From the NCBI GenBank assembly GCA_027314595.1, contig DAHVAN010000286.1:1-53377 (forward strand): a stretch of 53,377 nucleotides of DNA. Reading direction: 5' to 3'. Position numbers and translations under genes: made by a program. The stretch is from Actinomycetota bacterium (GTDB lineage: Bacteria > Actinomycetota > Actinomycetes > Streptosporangiales > Streptosporangiaceae). Positions within the stretch are counted from its first letter, which is position 1. Every line of letters begins with the position of its first letter. Below the pieces are notes generated by a model. That model made no database searches. It was not told where the DNA came from and saw nothing but the letters and a program-made list of their open reading frames with translations. Shown piece by piece: positions 18,295 through 26,401 of the stretch.

Positions 18295-18692
18295 GCGATC
18301 TCCTCCTCAGAGAACGAGTCCGGCACGCGCAGCGTGACGCGCAGCAGGGATTCCATTGCCTCGTCGTCGAGCCCGGCCTCGCGGGCCTCGCTGACCCAGC
18401 GGGCCAGGCTGCGGCCGAGCCGGGAGTGAATGCCCGGCGGCGGGCCGGGCGGAAGCTGCCGGACGAAGGTGCCCTGCCCGGCGCGGGCCTCCACCAGGCC
18501 CTCGCGCTCCAGGTCGCGGTAGGCCTTGAGCACCGTGTTCGGGTTCACCGCCACCGCGGCGACGACCTCGCGCACCGTCGGGAGCTGGTCGCCCACCTGG
18601 AGCAGGCCCATCCGCAGCGCCTGCCGCGCCTGCTGGACGATCTGCAGGTAAGGCGGCACCCCCGACCGTCCGTCGACCCGGAAGCTGATCAT
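18291..18692 (-). CDS. GntR-family regulator, YtrA subfamily
   Basis: A 133-residue repressor. The winged helix-turn-helix occupies most of the protein: GVPPYLQIVQQARQALRMG, LPTVREVVAAVAVNPNTVLKAYRDLE and the wing VEARAGQGTFV. Only about 50 residues follow, too short for an effector domain, as in the YtrA group. Ligand sensing may come through the ABC system it precedes. AAGGAG lies eight bases before ATG 18692. It sits first in the operon and very likely represses its own promoter, where a palindrome-like site overlaps the -10 box. Confidence 0.92.
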   Translation of the reverse strand: MISFRVDGRSGVPPYLQIVQQARQALRMGLLQVGDQLPTVREVVAAVAVNPNTVLKAYRDLEREGLVEARAGQGTFVRQLPPGPPPGIHSRLGRSLARWVSEAREAGLDDEAMESLLRVTLRVPDSFSEEEIA

Positions 18693-18706
18693 CGATCCGG
18701 CTCCTT

Positions 18707-18754
18707 AGTGTCTTAGTTAGCTAGCACTTTAGGATGTCATGACGCGAACGTCAA
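18707..18754 (-). promoter_or_regulatory. Promoter and candidate GntR operator for the ABC operon
   Basis: On the minus strand, TTGACG (18749-18754) and TAAAGT (18726-18731) are exactly 17 bases apart. Overlapping the -10 box and running past the start site is an imperfect AGTG...CTAG...CACT palindrome (18707-18728), the AT-rich type of site bound by YtrA-like regulators. Confidence 0.65.
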
Positions 18755-18778
18755 CTCGGCACCGTGTTTGGGGCCGCG

Positions 18779-18812
18779 GCGCCCCGGGTAGCCGAAGGCT
18801 TTCCCGGGGCGC
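18779..18812 (+). other. Nested stem-loop upstream of the helicase gene
   Basis: GCGCCCCGGG (18779-18788) pairs perfectly with CCCGGGGCGC (18803-18812). The loop contains a further AGCC-GAA-GGCT hairpin. It would lie in the 5-prime leader of the helicase mRNA if transcription starts upstream; it could be an attenuator or simply insulate the divergent promoters. Confidence 0.5.
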
Positions 18813-18854
18813 GAGCGCGGGAGCGGCACGAGCGCAGGAGCCTGGAGGCCCCCC

Positions 18855-21800
18855 TTGACCGAACCGAACGACGCGCGCCGGCTCGAGCTCGTCGCCGCGG
18901 CGCAACGGCAGTGGACCGACGCGCTCACCGACCTCGGCGGGCGGAACACGCTGCTGTACTACAAGGACCGCCGGGCCGGCACGCTCGACCTGGCCGGCGC
19001 CGACACCGACGCCGTCGAGCGGTTCGAGAAGACCGGCTCCGCCCGGCTGACCCGCCTCTTCCGCGATGCCGACGCACGCGCCGACGCCGTCCGGCGGACG
19101 CAGACGATCTACCGCAAGGCTCGCGAGCTCGCCGAGGAGCGCGGCATCCGGGCCGGGTACCTGGCCACCGGCCTGGCCCGCTGGGACGAGCTCTTCCTTG
19201 AGCCCGCCGCGCCGGTGCTGCTGCGCGCGCTGACCATCACGCCGACACGGGCGCGGTACGACGACTTCGACCTGACGCTCGACGACGACATCGAGGTCAA
19301 CCCGGTGCTGCTGCACAAGCTGGCGAGCGTGTTCGGCGCGGTGGTCGAAAAGCCCAGCCCTGACCGGATCGCCGGGCAACTCGCCAGGGCCGCCGCGCTC
19401 GCCGAGATACCCGGCTTCGCCATCGTGCGCCGCAAGGTCATCGGCACGTTCACGTACGCCAAGCTGCCGATGGTCCGCGACCTTGAGGCGGCCGGCGACC
19501 TGCTCGCCGACAGCGACCTGGTGGCGGCGATCGCGGGCGACGCCGACGCGCAGGAACTGGTCGGCGCCGACCCCGGCCAGCGGGCCGCGACTGCCGACGC
19601 CCCCGAGGACGACTTCTCCGTGCTCGACGCCGACTCCTCCCAGCGCAGCGCCATCGACGCGGTCGTCGCGGGCCGCAGCCTGGTGATCCACGGCCCGCCG
19701 GGCACCGGCAAGAGCCAGACGATCGCCAACCTGGTCGCCGCGATGGTCGTGCGCGGGCGCAAGGTGCTGTTCGTGGCGGAAAAGCGCGCCGCGATCGACG
19801 CGGTGCTCTCCCGGCTGGTCGCCGTCAACCTCGGCGACCTGGTGCTCGACATCCACGAGGGCGCCAGGGACAGGCAGCGGATCGCCGCCGACCTCGGCGC
19901 CACCCTCGACCTGGCCGAGCACGCGACCGCTCCGGACACCACGGCGCTGCACCGCCGGCTGACCGACCGGCAGCAGCGGCTGCAGCGGCACGCGGCCGCG
20001 CTGCACCGGGTGCACGAGCCGTGGCGGCTGTCCGCCTACCAGGTCCAGTCCGCGCTGCTCGGCGTGCCCGCGCGGGCCAGGGTCGGCGCCCGCCTGGCCG
20101 AACCCGGCCAGATCACCCCCGGCCTGGCCGAGGAGATCCGCGACGACCTGCGCGAGTTCGCCCGGCTCGGCGGCTTCGCGCTGAGCCCGGGCAGCACCCC
20201 CTGGTTCGGCGCCGCGCTGCGCAGCCGCGAACAGGCCCGCGAGGCCCTCGAGCTGGCCGAGGTGCTGTCCGGAAGGACGCTGCCGAGGCTGGATGAGAGG
20301 CTGGCCGCCGCATGTCGCGAAACCGGCGTGCGCATTCCCTTCAGTTATCCCGAACGGTCCCGTGTTACTCACCTGTTCAGCCTGCTCGCCGACGCCGGCT
20401 CGGCCGGGCGGGGGTTCCGCGAGCGGCGCGCGCTGCGCAAGGAGGCACGTGCGCAGTGGGAAACGCTGCGGGAGCAGGGGGCCGCCCCGGGTGCGGAGCC
20501 GGCGCTGCCGTCCGGGTACCCCGCCCTGGTCATGGCGTGGCGGGAGTTCACCGCGCAGCACTCGGCGCTGTCCAGGCTTGCGCCGCTCGCCGGGCTGGAG
20601 GAGGACCCGGCGGCCGCCGCCGCGGCGCTCGCGGCCGACGCCGAGACGCCGTGGCGGCTGCCGCGGCTGTACGAGCTGGTCCGGCGGTTCGGCGCGCTCG
20701 GCCTCGCGGCGCTGCTCGACGAGGTGGCGCTGTCGGTCAGGGGGGACCAGTCCCCCCTGACCCCGCCCGCCGACCTGCTCGCCAGCGCGTTCGACTACGC
20801 GTGGTACCGGTCGATCCTGGACCAGATCAGGGTCCGCGACCCCGAATACGGCGCCGAATACGGCGCCGCCCTCGACGAGATAGCCGAAGAGTTCAGCCGC
20901 CGTGACACCGAGCACCTGGCCGCGAACCGGGCCAGGGTGCGCAGCGTGTGGGCGCGTCAGCTGCGCGAGACCGTGGACAGGCACCCGCTGCAGGCCCGGG
21001 TGATCCGCAAGCAGGCGGCGCTGCGCCGCGGCCACCTGCCGCTGCGCCGGCTGCTCGACCAGACCGGGGACGTGCTGTTCGCGCTCAAGCCGTGCTGGGC
21101 GATGTCGCCGCTGATGGTCAGCCAGGTGCTGCCCCTGACCCGGCTGTTCGACCTGGTCATCTTCGACGAGGCGAGCCAGATCGTGCCCGCCGACGCCATC
21201 GGGTCGATAATCAGGGCGCACCAGGTCGTGGTCGCGGGCGACGACAGGCAGCTGCCGCCGACGAACTTCTTCAGGCAGGCGGACTCGGGCGATCTGGGCG
21301 ACGACGACGACCCCGACGACGGGACCGTCTCGTTCGGCGCCGGCTTCGAGTCGGTGCTCGACGCGCTTCGCCCGCTGCTGCCGACCTGCCCGCTGAACTG
21401 GCACTACCGCAGCAGGGACGAGCGCCTCGTGGCGTTCTCCAACGACCGGATCTACGGCGGCGCGCTGACCACGTTCCCCGGCGTGGTCCGCGACGACTGC
21501 CTGCGGCACGTGGTCGTCGCCCAGGACGGCGGCCCCGGACAGGAGTCGTCGGTCTCCGCCGAGGTCGCCGAGGTGGTCAGGCAGATACTCGAGCACGCGA
21601 GGACCCGCCCGCAGGAGTCGCTCGGCGTGATCGCCCTCGGCATGCGCCACGCCGAGCGCATCGACCTGGCCCTGCGCGCCGCCCTGACGTCCGCCGCCGG
21701 TCCCGGCGTCGAGGCGTTCTTCGCCGAAGACGTGCCCGAGCCGTTCTTCGTCAAGAACCTGGAGCGGGTGCAGGGCGACGAGCGGGACGCGATCATCTTG

Positions 21801-22697
21801 TCCGTCGGCTACGGCAAGCACGCGGACGGGCGGATGCGCTACCAGTGGGGCCCGCTGCTGCGCGACGGCGGCGAGCGGCGGCTCAACGTCGCCGCGACCC
21901 GCGCCAAGCGCCGGCTGACCGTGGTCAGCTCGTTCTCCAGCCACGACGTGGACCCGGGCCGCCTCACCAAGCCCGGCGCCCGGCTACTCGCCGACTACCT
22001 CGAATACGCCGGTTCCGGCGGCACCCCGGTGGCCGCTTCCGGTTCGGGGTCGAGCATCGGCGCGTTCGAGACGGACGTGACCGCGCGGCTGGCCGAAATC
22101 GGCATCATGGTCGTGCCGCAGTACGGCGTCGGCGGCTACCGCGTCGACTTCGCCGCCGCCCACCCGGACGACCCGTCCCTGATGATCCTGGCCATCGAGG
22201 CCGACGGCGCCTCCTACCGCGATTCCGGCAGCGTCCGCGACCGCGACCGGCTGCGCAAGGAGCACCTGGAGCGGCTCGGCTGGCGCGTCCACCGCCTGTG
22301 GTCCACAAGCTGGTTCACCGACCCCGAAGCCGAGGTGGCCAAGCTCCGCTCCGCCTACGACCGCGCCGTCCGCGCCAACCCCCCAGCCCCCCCGCCGCCC
22401 CCCGCAGCCCCAGCCCCCGCGCCGCCGCCCGTCCCAGCCCCCGCCTCCCAGGCCTCCGCCCCGTTCACCGCACAGACCCCGCCAGCCCCGCAGCTTCCGC
22501 CCAACCTCAACAGTCCGTCAGCCGCCGAGGCTGCCTCCCCAGACAGCCCGTGTGCGACAGCGGCGTTGCCCGCCGCTGGCCGGACCCCCGAGCCCCAGCT
22601 TCCCCACGCCTCCCGCCCGGCACTCCCCGCAGCTCCCGACTCCGCCAGTGGTGACCCAGGCCGTCACATCAGCCGCTGGCGTTCACTTCCTCCATGA
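18855..22697 (+). CDS. SF1 helicase with DUF4011-like N-terminus and C-terminal endonuclease-like domain
   Basis: A 1,280-residue protein. Residues 1-60 resemble DUF4011 (WTDALTDLGGRNTLLYYK). The helicase core has Walker A GPPGTGKS (280-287), VLFVAEKRAAIDAVLSRL, Walker B DEAS (771-774), GDDRQLPPT, LNWHYRSRDERL and the late motifs VQGDERDAIILSVGYG and RRLNVAATRAKRRL. Residues about 1070-1190 match the MTES_1575/Vsr-like restriction-endonuclease fold: FETDVTARL, then D1098, E1115 and D1117, then LGWRVHRLWSTSWF. A Pro/Ala-rich tail of about 100 residues follows. The start is TTG 18855 with GGAGG six bases upstream. This architecture is linked to phage defence or DNA repair in the family; no defence neighbours are seen here. 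Confidence 0.88.
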   Translation: MTEPNDARRLELVAAAQRQWTDALTDLGGRNTLLYYKDRRAGTLDLAGADTDAVERFEKTGSARLTRLFRDADARADAVRRTQTIYRKARELAEERGIRAGYLATGLARWDELFLEPAAPVLLRALTITPTRARYDDFDLTLDDDIEVNPVLLHKLASVFGAVVEKPSPDRIAGQLARAAALAEIPGFAIVRRKVIGTFTYAKLPMVRDLEAAGDLLADSDLVAAIAGDADAQELVGADPGQRAATADAPEDDFSVLDADSSQRSAIDAVVAGRSLVIHGPPGTGKSQTIANLVAAMVVRGRKVLFVAEKRAAIDAVLSRLVAVNLGDLVLDIHEGARDRQRIAADLGATLDLAEHATAPDTTALHRRLTDRQQRLQRHAAALHRVHEPWRLSAYQVQSALLGVPARARVGARLAEPGQITPGLAEEIRDDLREFARLGGFALSPGSTPWFGAALRSREQAREALELAEVLSGRTLPRLDERLAAACRETGVRIPFSYPERSRVTHLFSLLADAGSAGRGFRERRALRKEARAQWETLREQGAAPGAEPALPSGYPALVMAWREFTAQHSALSRLAPLAGLEEDPAAAAAALAADAETPWRLPRLYELVRRFGALGLAALLDEVALSVRGDQSPLTPPADLLASAFDYAWYRSILDQIRVRDPEYGAEYGAALDEIAEEFSRRDTEHLAANRARVRSVWARQLRETVDRHPLQARVIRKQAALRRGHLPLRRLLDQTGDVLFALKPCWAMSPLMVSQVLPLTRLFDLVIFDEASQIVPADAIGSIIRAHQVVVAGDDRQLPPTNFFRQADSGDLGDDDDPDDGTVSFGAGFESVLDALRPLLPTCPLNWHYRSRDERLVAFSNDRIYGGALTTFPGVVRDDCLRHVVVAQDGGPGQESSVSAEVAEVVRQILEHARTRPQESLGVIALGMRHAERIDLALRAALTSAAGPGVEAFFAEDVPEPFFVKNLERVQGDERDAIILSVGYGKHADGRMRYQWGPLLRDGGERRLNVAATRAKRRLTVVSSFSSHDVDPGRLTKPGARLLADYLEYAGSGGTPVAASGSGSSIGAFETDVTARLAEIGIMVVPQYGVGGYRVDFAAAHPDDPSLMILAIEADGASYRDSGSVRDRDRLRKEHLERLGWRVHRLWSTSWFTDPEAEVAKLRSAYDRAVRANPPAPPPPPAAPAPAPPPVPAPASQASAPFTAQTPPAPQLPPNLNSPSAAEAASPDSPCATAALPAAGRTPEPQLPHASRPALPAAPDSASGDPGRHISRWRSLPP
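20346..20357 (+). repeat. Dispersed motif A, copy 3 (inside the helicase gene)
   Basis: TATCCCGAACGG, read in frame as part of the peptide IPFSYPERSRVT. It is the only copy inside a coding sequence. Confidence 0.75.
20735..20762. repeat. Perfect 28-base palindrome within the helicase gene
   Basis: GGTCAGGGGGGAC (20735-20747), a two-base centre CA, and the exact complement GTCCCCCCTGACC (20750-20762). It encodes an RGDQSPLTPP segment between two helical regions and looks like a small in-frame insertion. Confidence 0.8.
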
Positions 22698-22703
22698 AAT
22701 GAC

Positions 22704-22805
22704 CAGCGGGCGGCGGAGGCGGGCGGCGGAGGCGGGCGGCGGAGGCCGGCGGAGGCCGGCGGAGGCCGACGGAGGCCGACGGAGGCCGGCGGCGGAGGCG
22801 GGCTA
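22704..22805. repeat. G-rich tandem repeats after the helicase gene
   Basis: Runs of GGCGGAGGCGG followed by about six GGAGGCCG(G/A)C units fill the space between the helicase stop and the convergent membrane-protein stop. The G-runs could form a quadruplex. Confidence 0.8.
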
Positions 22806-23276
22806 TAGGCGACGAAGGCGGCGGGCTACCTTGCGCAGCACCGGGAGCGCGGCGAAGTAGGTGCCCGCAAGCGAGCTGGCGCCGATCGCGAGGTCCACGG
22901 AGATCCGGCCCTGCTTGGCCCAGTAGACGTCCTCAAGGTCGAGAAGGAGCGCGAATTCGTCGGTGATCAGGGCCAGGCCGGCGCCGTAGGCGAGGGCGGT
23001 CACCGGGTGCCGGCGCAGCCCCTCCGTGCCCCGCACCGCGACCGCGCCGACCCCGGTGAGCAGCCCGATTCCCCACATGTAGTGGTGCAGGTGCTCGCCG
23101 CCGAGGCTGAGGTTCTTGAACGGGCCCTTGCCTGCCCTGATCGCGTGCGTGACGCCGCGGACCCCGCCGAACGTCGCCGTGAAAGACATCCAGCTGATCA
23201 GCGCTGACTGCTGCCCGGCGTCAAGTTCGGTGACGAACGCGTCGCGGAATTCGGCGGCTACGATTCGTGGTCCCAT
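22803..23276 (-). CDS. Conserved hypothetical integral membrane protein
   Basis: A 157-residue protein with about four hydrophobic segments. The motif HLHHYMWGIGLL near the middle and ITDEFALLLDLEDVYW toward the end are charged or histidine-rich stretches within membrane regions and recur in a family of unknown function in actinobacteria and other bacteria. The final residues are basic (VRKVARRLRRL), probably cytosolic. The acidic LDLED and paired histidines could bind a metal, but no function is established. ATG 23276; divergent from the cysteine hydrolase gene and convergent with the helicase gene. Confidence 0.72.
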   Translation of the reverse strand: MGPRIVAAEFRDAFVTELDAGQQSALISWMSFTATFGGVRGVTHAIRAGKGPFKNLSLGGEHLHHYMWGIGLLTGVGAVAVRGTEGLRRHPVTALAYGAGLALITDEFALLLDLEDVYWAKQGRISVDLAIGASSLAGTYFAALPVLRKVARRLRRL

Positions 23277-23420
23277 TCCCGGGACGATACTCCGTTCCGT
23301 GTTCGGGTCATACGCGACCAGCCTGCGGCCGGAACTCAGGTCGCCTGCCCGTCGATGTCCGTACTATTCGCCGCCGGCCGGCCGATGTTAAGTTGAGGCT
23401 GGAGACGGAAGGGGCCGGCG

Positions 23421-24059
23421 ATGACATACGCGCTGCTGGTTGTGGACATGCAGAACGGGTTCTGTCACCCGGACGGGTCGTTCCCGCGGATCGGCCGCGG
23501 CCTCGAAGGCGCGATGGACGCCGTCGCGAACGCGGCGATCGCCGTCGGCCAGGCCCGCGGCGCCGGCATCCCCGTCGTGTTCACCAGGCACGTCTACCGT
23601 CCGGGCCGGCCAGACGAGGGCGCCGCGCTGACCCGCAACAGCCCCGAACTCGCCGGAGCCGGAGGCCTGGGGGCCGGCACCTGGGACGCGCAGGTGTGCG
23701 ACGAGCTTGGCTGCGGGCCCGGCGACCTCGTCGTGGACAAGGTCCGCTTCGACGCGTTCCAGTGGACCTCGCTCGAGCCGCTGCTGCGCGGCCTGCGCGT
23801 CACCGGCCTGATGATCTGCGGCGTGGTGACCAACCTCTGCGTCGAGACGACCGCGCGTTCGGCGTTCATGCGGGACTTCCCCGTCACGCTGCTCGAGGAC
23901 TGCTGCGCGGCGAAGACCCGCCGCCTGCACGAGCTCGCCGTCGAGGTGCTGAGCAGCTACGAGCTCGCCGAGATCGTCAGCGTCGGCAAGGGCTTCGACG
24001 CCGGCGACCCGGCGGGCCCGGCCGGCCGGCTGCCGTCTCCGGTGATGGCGTCCGCCTAG
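23421..24059 (+). CDS. Isochorismatase-family cysteine hydrolase
   Basis: A 212-residue hydrolase. The catalytic triad is recognisable: Asp in LLVVDMQNGF (residue 9), Lys in VDKVRFDAF, and the nucleophile Cys in CGVVTNLCVETTAR, preceded by the usual cis-peptide. The family hydrolyses nicotinamide, isochorismate, biuret or similar amides and ethers. The sequence does not say which. GGAAGGGG lies just upstream of ATG 23421. It seems monocistronic. Confidence 0.9.
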   Translation: MTYALLVVDMQNGFCHPDGSFPRIGRGLEGAMDAVANAAIAVGQARGAGIPVVFTRHVYRPGRPDEGAALTRNSPELAGAGGLGAGTWDAQVCDELGCGPGDLVVDKVRFDAFQWTSLEPLLRGLRVTGLMICGVVTNLCVETTARSAFMRDFPVTLLEDCCAAKTRRLHELAVEVLSSYELAEIVSVGKGFDAGDPAGPAGRLPSPVMASA

Positions 24060-24102
24060 TGGCGCGGCGGCCGCGACGGCCGGCCATCTCCGGCGCCCGC
24101 GG

Positions 24103-24189
24103 CTAGCGCGCGTGGCTGGCCCGCCCGATGATCACGAAGACGAGGACGCAGCAAATGTCCGCGAGCACCGCTAGCCTGGCCGAACGCAT
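24103..24189 (-). pseudogene. DUF3054 N-terminal remnant (28 codons)
   Basis: The short frame reads MRSARLAVLADICCVLVFV, then IIGRASHAR and a TAG stop. This matches the conserved first membrane helix and GR-x-(S/N)H motif of DUF3054 membrane proteins, which normally continue for another 90 or so residues with three more helices. The rest is absent and the isochorismatase gene ends only 44 bases beyond the stop. It could still be translated as a tiny one-helix protein, but a truncated gene is more likely. Confidence 0.5.
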
Positions 24190-24228
24190 AAGGGCAGGCT
24201 ACCTGTGCGCCCGCAGAGCCGGTCCCCT

Positions 24229-24240
24229 CCGTTCGGGATA
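24229..24240 (-). repeat. Dispersed motif A, copy 4
   Basis: TATCCCGAACGG on the minus strand, about 30 bases upstream of the amidase start and 40 bases upstream of the DUF3054 remnant start. Confidence 0.75.
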
Positions 24241-24270
24241 AATGCCTGTCTGTTGAGCAATCATGGAGAC

Positions 24271-25383
24271 ATGGGCACCTGGGTGGTCCGGCTCAACGGC
24301 AACGGCGGCGGCCCCCGGCTCGCGGTGAAGGACTGCATCGACGTGGCCGGGCTGCCGACCACGGCCGGGTGCCCGGTGGTCGCGGAGATGGCCGAGCCGG
24401 CCGCGAACGACGCGGTGGTGGTGGCGACCGCCCGTGAGGCGGGGGCGCGGATCGTGGGCAAGACCTCGCTCACCGAGCTGTGCTGGTCCGCCAGCGGGGT
24501 GAACCACTGGGCGGGAACGCCGGTGAACCCGCGTGACCCGCGGCGGGTGCCCGGCGGGTCCTCGAGCGGGTCGGCGGTGGCGGTCGCGGACGGGGAAGCG
24601 GACATCGCACTCGGAACGGACACTGGCGGCTCCATCCGGATACCGGCCGCATGCTGCGGCGTGGCCGGGCTCAAGACCACCTGGGGCCGGATCCCGGTGA
24701 AGGGCGTGTACTCGCTCGCGCCGTCGCTGGACGGCGTCGGCCCGCTCGGCGCGGACCTCGCGGCCGTCGAGCTGGGCATGCGGCTGATAGAGCCGGGATT
24801 CACCGTGCGCCCCGTGCGCGGCGGCCTGACGGCGGGCAGGCTGGGCGGGCTCGGGCTCGACGGCGAGGTGGAGCCGGCGGTGGACGCCGCCGTGGACCGG
24901 GCGCTCGCGGCCGCGGGCGTCGCGGTGACGCACGTCTCGTTCGTCGACTTCAGGCAGGCGGTCGAGGCGGCCGGGGTGATCATCGACGCCGAGGGCTTCC
25001 GGTCGAACGCCTACCTCATGCAGTACCTGGCGCAGCTCAGCCCGCACGTGCGGCGGAACATGGAGCGCGGCGCCCGGCTGACACGGGCCGACCGCGCGGC
25101 CGCGGAGCGGGTCAGGGAACTGGTGCGGGACACCTTCAGCTCGCTGCTCGCCGATTACCCGGTGCTGGTGACGCCGGTGCTCACCAGGCAGCCGCCGCTG
25201 CTCGGCGAGCATGGTTTCGCGCTCACCCTGCTGACAGCGCCGGCCAACCTGGCCGGGCTGCCCGCGCTCGCGCTGCCGGTGCCCGCGGCCGGCGTCATCG
25301 CCTCGCTGCAGGTGATAGGGCCCGACGAGGAGCAGGTCCTGGCATTCGGGCGGGTAGTGGAGGCGGCGGTAGCCGCCGGATGA
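24271..25383 (+). CDS. Amidase (amidase-signature family)
   Basis: A 370-residue amidase-signature enzyme with the Ser-Ser-Lys triad: Lys in RLAVKDCID, the first Ser in the GGSSSGSAVAV loop, and the nucleophile Ser in GTDTGGSIRIPAACCG. It is shorter than most relatives (450-500), and the C-terminal part is compact. ATG 24271 has GGAG only a few bases upstream. It starts the operon with deoC, whose ATG overlaps this stop (ATGA). A role in amide or urea-type compound hydrolysis is likely, but its link to deoxynucleoside breakdown is not obvious. Confidence 0.88.
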   Translation: MGTWVVRLNGNGGGPRLAVKDCIDVAGLPTTAGCPVVAEMAEPAANDAVVVATAREAGARIVGKTSLTELCWSASGVNHWAGTPVNPRDPRRVPGGSSSGSAVAVADGEADIALGTDTGGSIRIPAACCGVAGLKTTWGRIPVKGVYSLAPSLDGVGPLGADLAAVELGMRLIEPGFTVRPVRGGLTAGRLGGLGLDGEVEPAVDAAVDRALAAAGVAVTHVSFVDFRQAVEAAGVIIDAEGFRSNAYLMQYLAQLSPHVRRNMERGARLTRADRAAAERVRELVRDTFSSLLADYPVLVTPVLTRQPPLLGEHGFALTLLTAPANLAGLPALALPVPAAGVIASLQVIGPDEEQVLAFGRVVEAAVAAG

Positions 25384-26396
25384 GCCACAATTGCCTGATG
25401 ACGCAGATGTCTTCCGTGGGCTCGGGAGGGCGGACAGGCCCCGCGTCCCCGTGGGGATGCCCGGGGGTCGTCCCCGCCGGGCAGCACGCCATGGCCTCGG
25501 ACGCCGCGCTGCGCCGGTTCCTGCACGGGCTGCCGGGCGTGGACGACGTGGGCGCGACGGCGCGGGCGGCCGCCCTGGCCACCAGGTCGGTCAAGGCGGA
25601 CAGCAAGCGGCAGGCGATCGACCTGGCGATCTCGATGATCGACCTGACCACGCTCGAAGGGCAGGACACGCCGGGCAAGGTGCGGGCGCTGTGCGCCAAG
25701 GCGCGCCAGCCAGGCCTGGGCGCGCCGCGGGTGGCGGCGGTGTGCGTCTACCCGGACCTGGTGCCGGTGGCGGTCGCCGCGGTGGCCGGCACCGGCGTTC
25801 ACGTGGCGAGCGTCGCGACCTCGTTCCCTTCGGGCCGGGCGGTGCTCGACGTCAAGCTCGCGGACGTGAAGTCCGCGGTCGCCGCCGGAGCGGACGAGGT
25901 CGACATGGTCATCGACCGCGGCGCCTTCCTGTCCGGCCGCTACCTGCAGGTATACGACGAGATCGGCGCCGTGAAGGCGTCCTGCGCGCAGGCGCGCCTG
26001 AAGGTCATCCTGGAGACCGGCGAGCTGGGCACGCTCGGCAACGTCCGGCGCGCGTCGTGGCTGGCCATGCTGGCCGGAGCCGACTTCGTCAAGACCTCGA
26101 CGGGCAAGGTCGCGCCCGCCGCGACGCTGCCGGTCACGCTGGTCATGCTCGAGGCCGTGCGTGATTTCGCCGCGGCCGGGGGAAGGCGGATCGGCGTCAA
26201 GCCGGCTGGCGGCATCCGGACGACGAAGGACGCGATCAGGTACCTGGTGCTGGTGAACGAGGTAGCCGGCGAGCCGTGGCTGGACCCGGCGCTGCTGCGG
26301 ATCGGCGCCTCGAGCTTGCTCAGCGACCTGCTCATGCAGCGGTCAAGGATGCAGACCGGGCGGTATTCCGGCCCCGATTACGTGACGGTGGACTGA
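25380..26396 (+). CDS. deoC: Deoxyribose-phosphate aldolase
   Basis: Cleaves 2-deoxyribose 5-phosphate to acetaldehyde and glyceraldehyde 3-phosphate. Class I aldolase motifs are present: LAISMIDLTTLEG, VCVYPDLV, the region around DEVDMVIDRGAF, the Schiff-base lysine in DFVKTSTGK and the second lysine in IGVKPAGGIR. The product is 338 residues from ATG 25380, which overlaps the amidase stop. The first 37 residues are not conserved-looking, so ATG 25491 (MASDAALRR) is an alternative. The next gene, an aldehyde dehydrogenase, could oxidise the acetaldehyde released. Confidence 0.92.
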   Translation: MSHNCLMTQMSSVGSGGRTGPASPWGCPGVVPAGQHAMASDAALRRFLHGLPGVDDVGATARAAALATRSVKADSKRQAIDLAISMIDLTTLEGQDTPGKVRALCAKARQPGLGAPRVAAVCVYPDLVPVAVAAVAGTGVHVASVATSFPSGRAVLDVKLADVKSAVAAGADEVDMVIDRGAFLSGRYLQVYDEIGAVKASCAQARLKVILETGELGTLGNVRRASWLAMLAGADFVKTSTGKVAPAATLPVTLVMLEAVRDFAAAGGRRIGVKPAGGIRTTKDAIRYLVLVNEVAGEPWLDPALLRIGASSLLSDLLMQRSRMQTGRYSGPDYVTVD

Positions 26397-26401
26397 TAGC
26401 C

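Noticed and set aside
18729-21944. A 1,071-codon open frame antisense to the helicase gene
   Set aside because: Composition is Arg/Gly/Gln-rich without domains, and the opposite strand encodes clear helicase motifs. It is a by-product of high GC.
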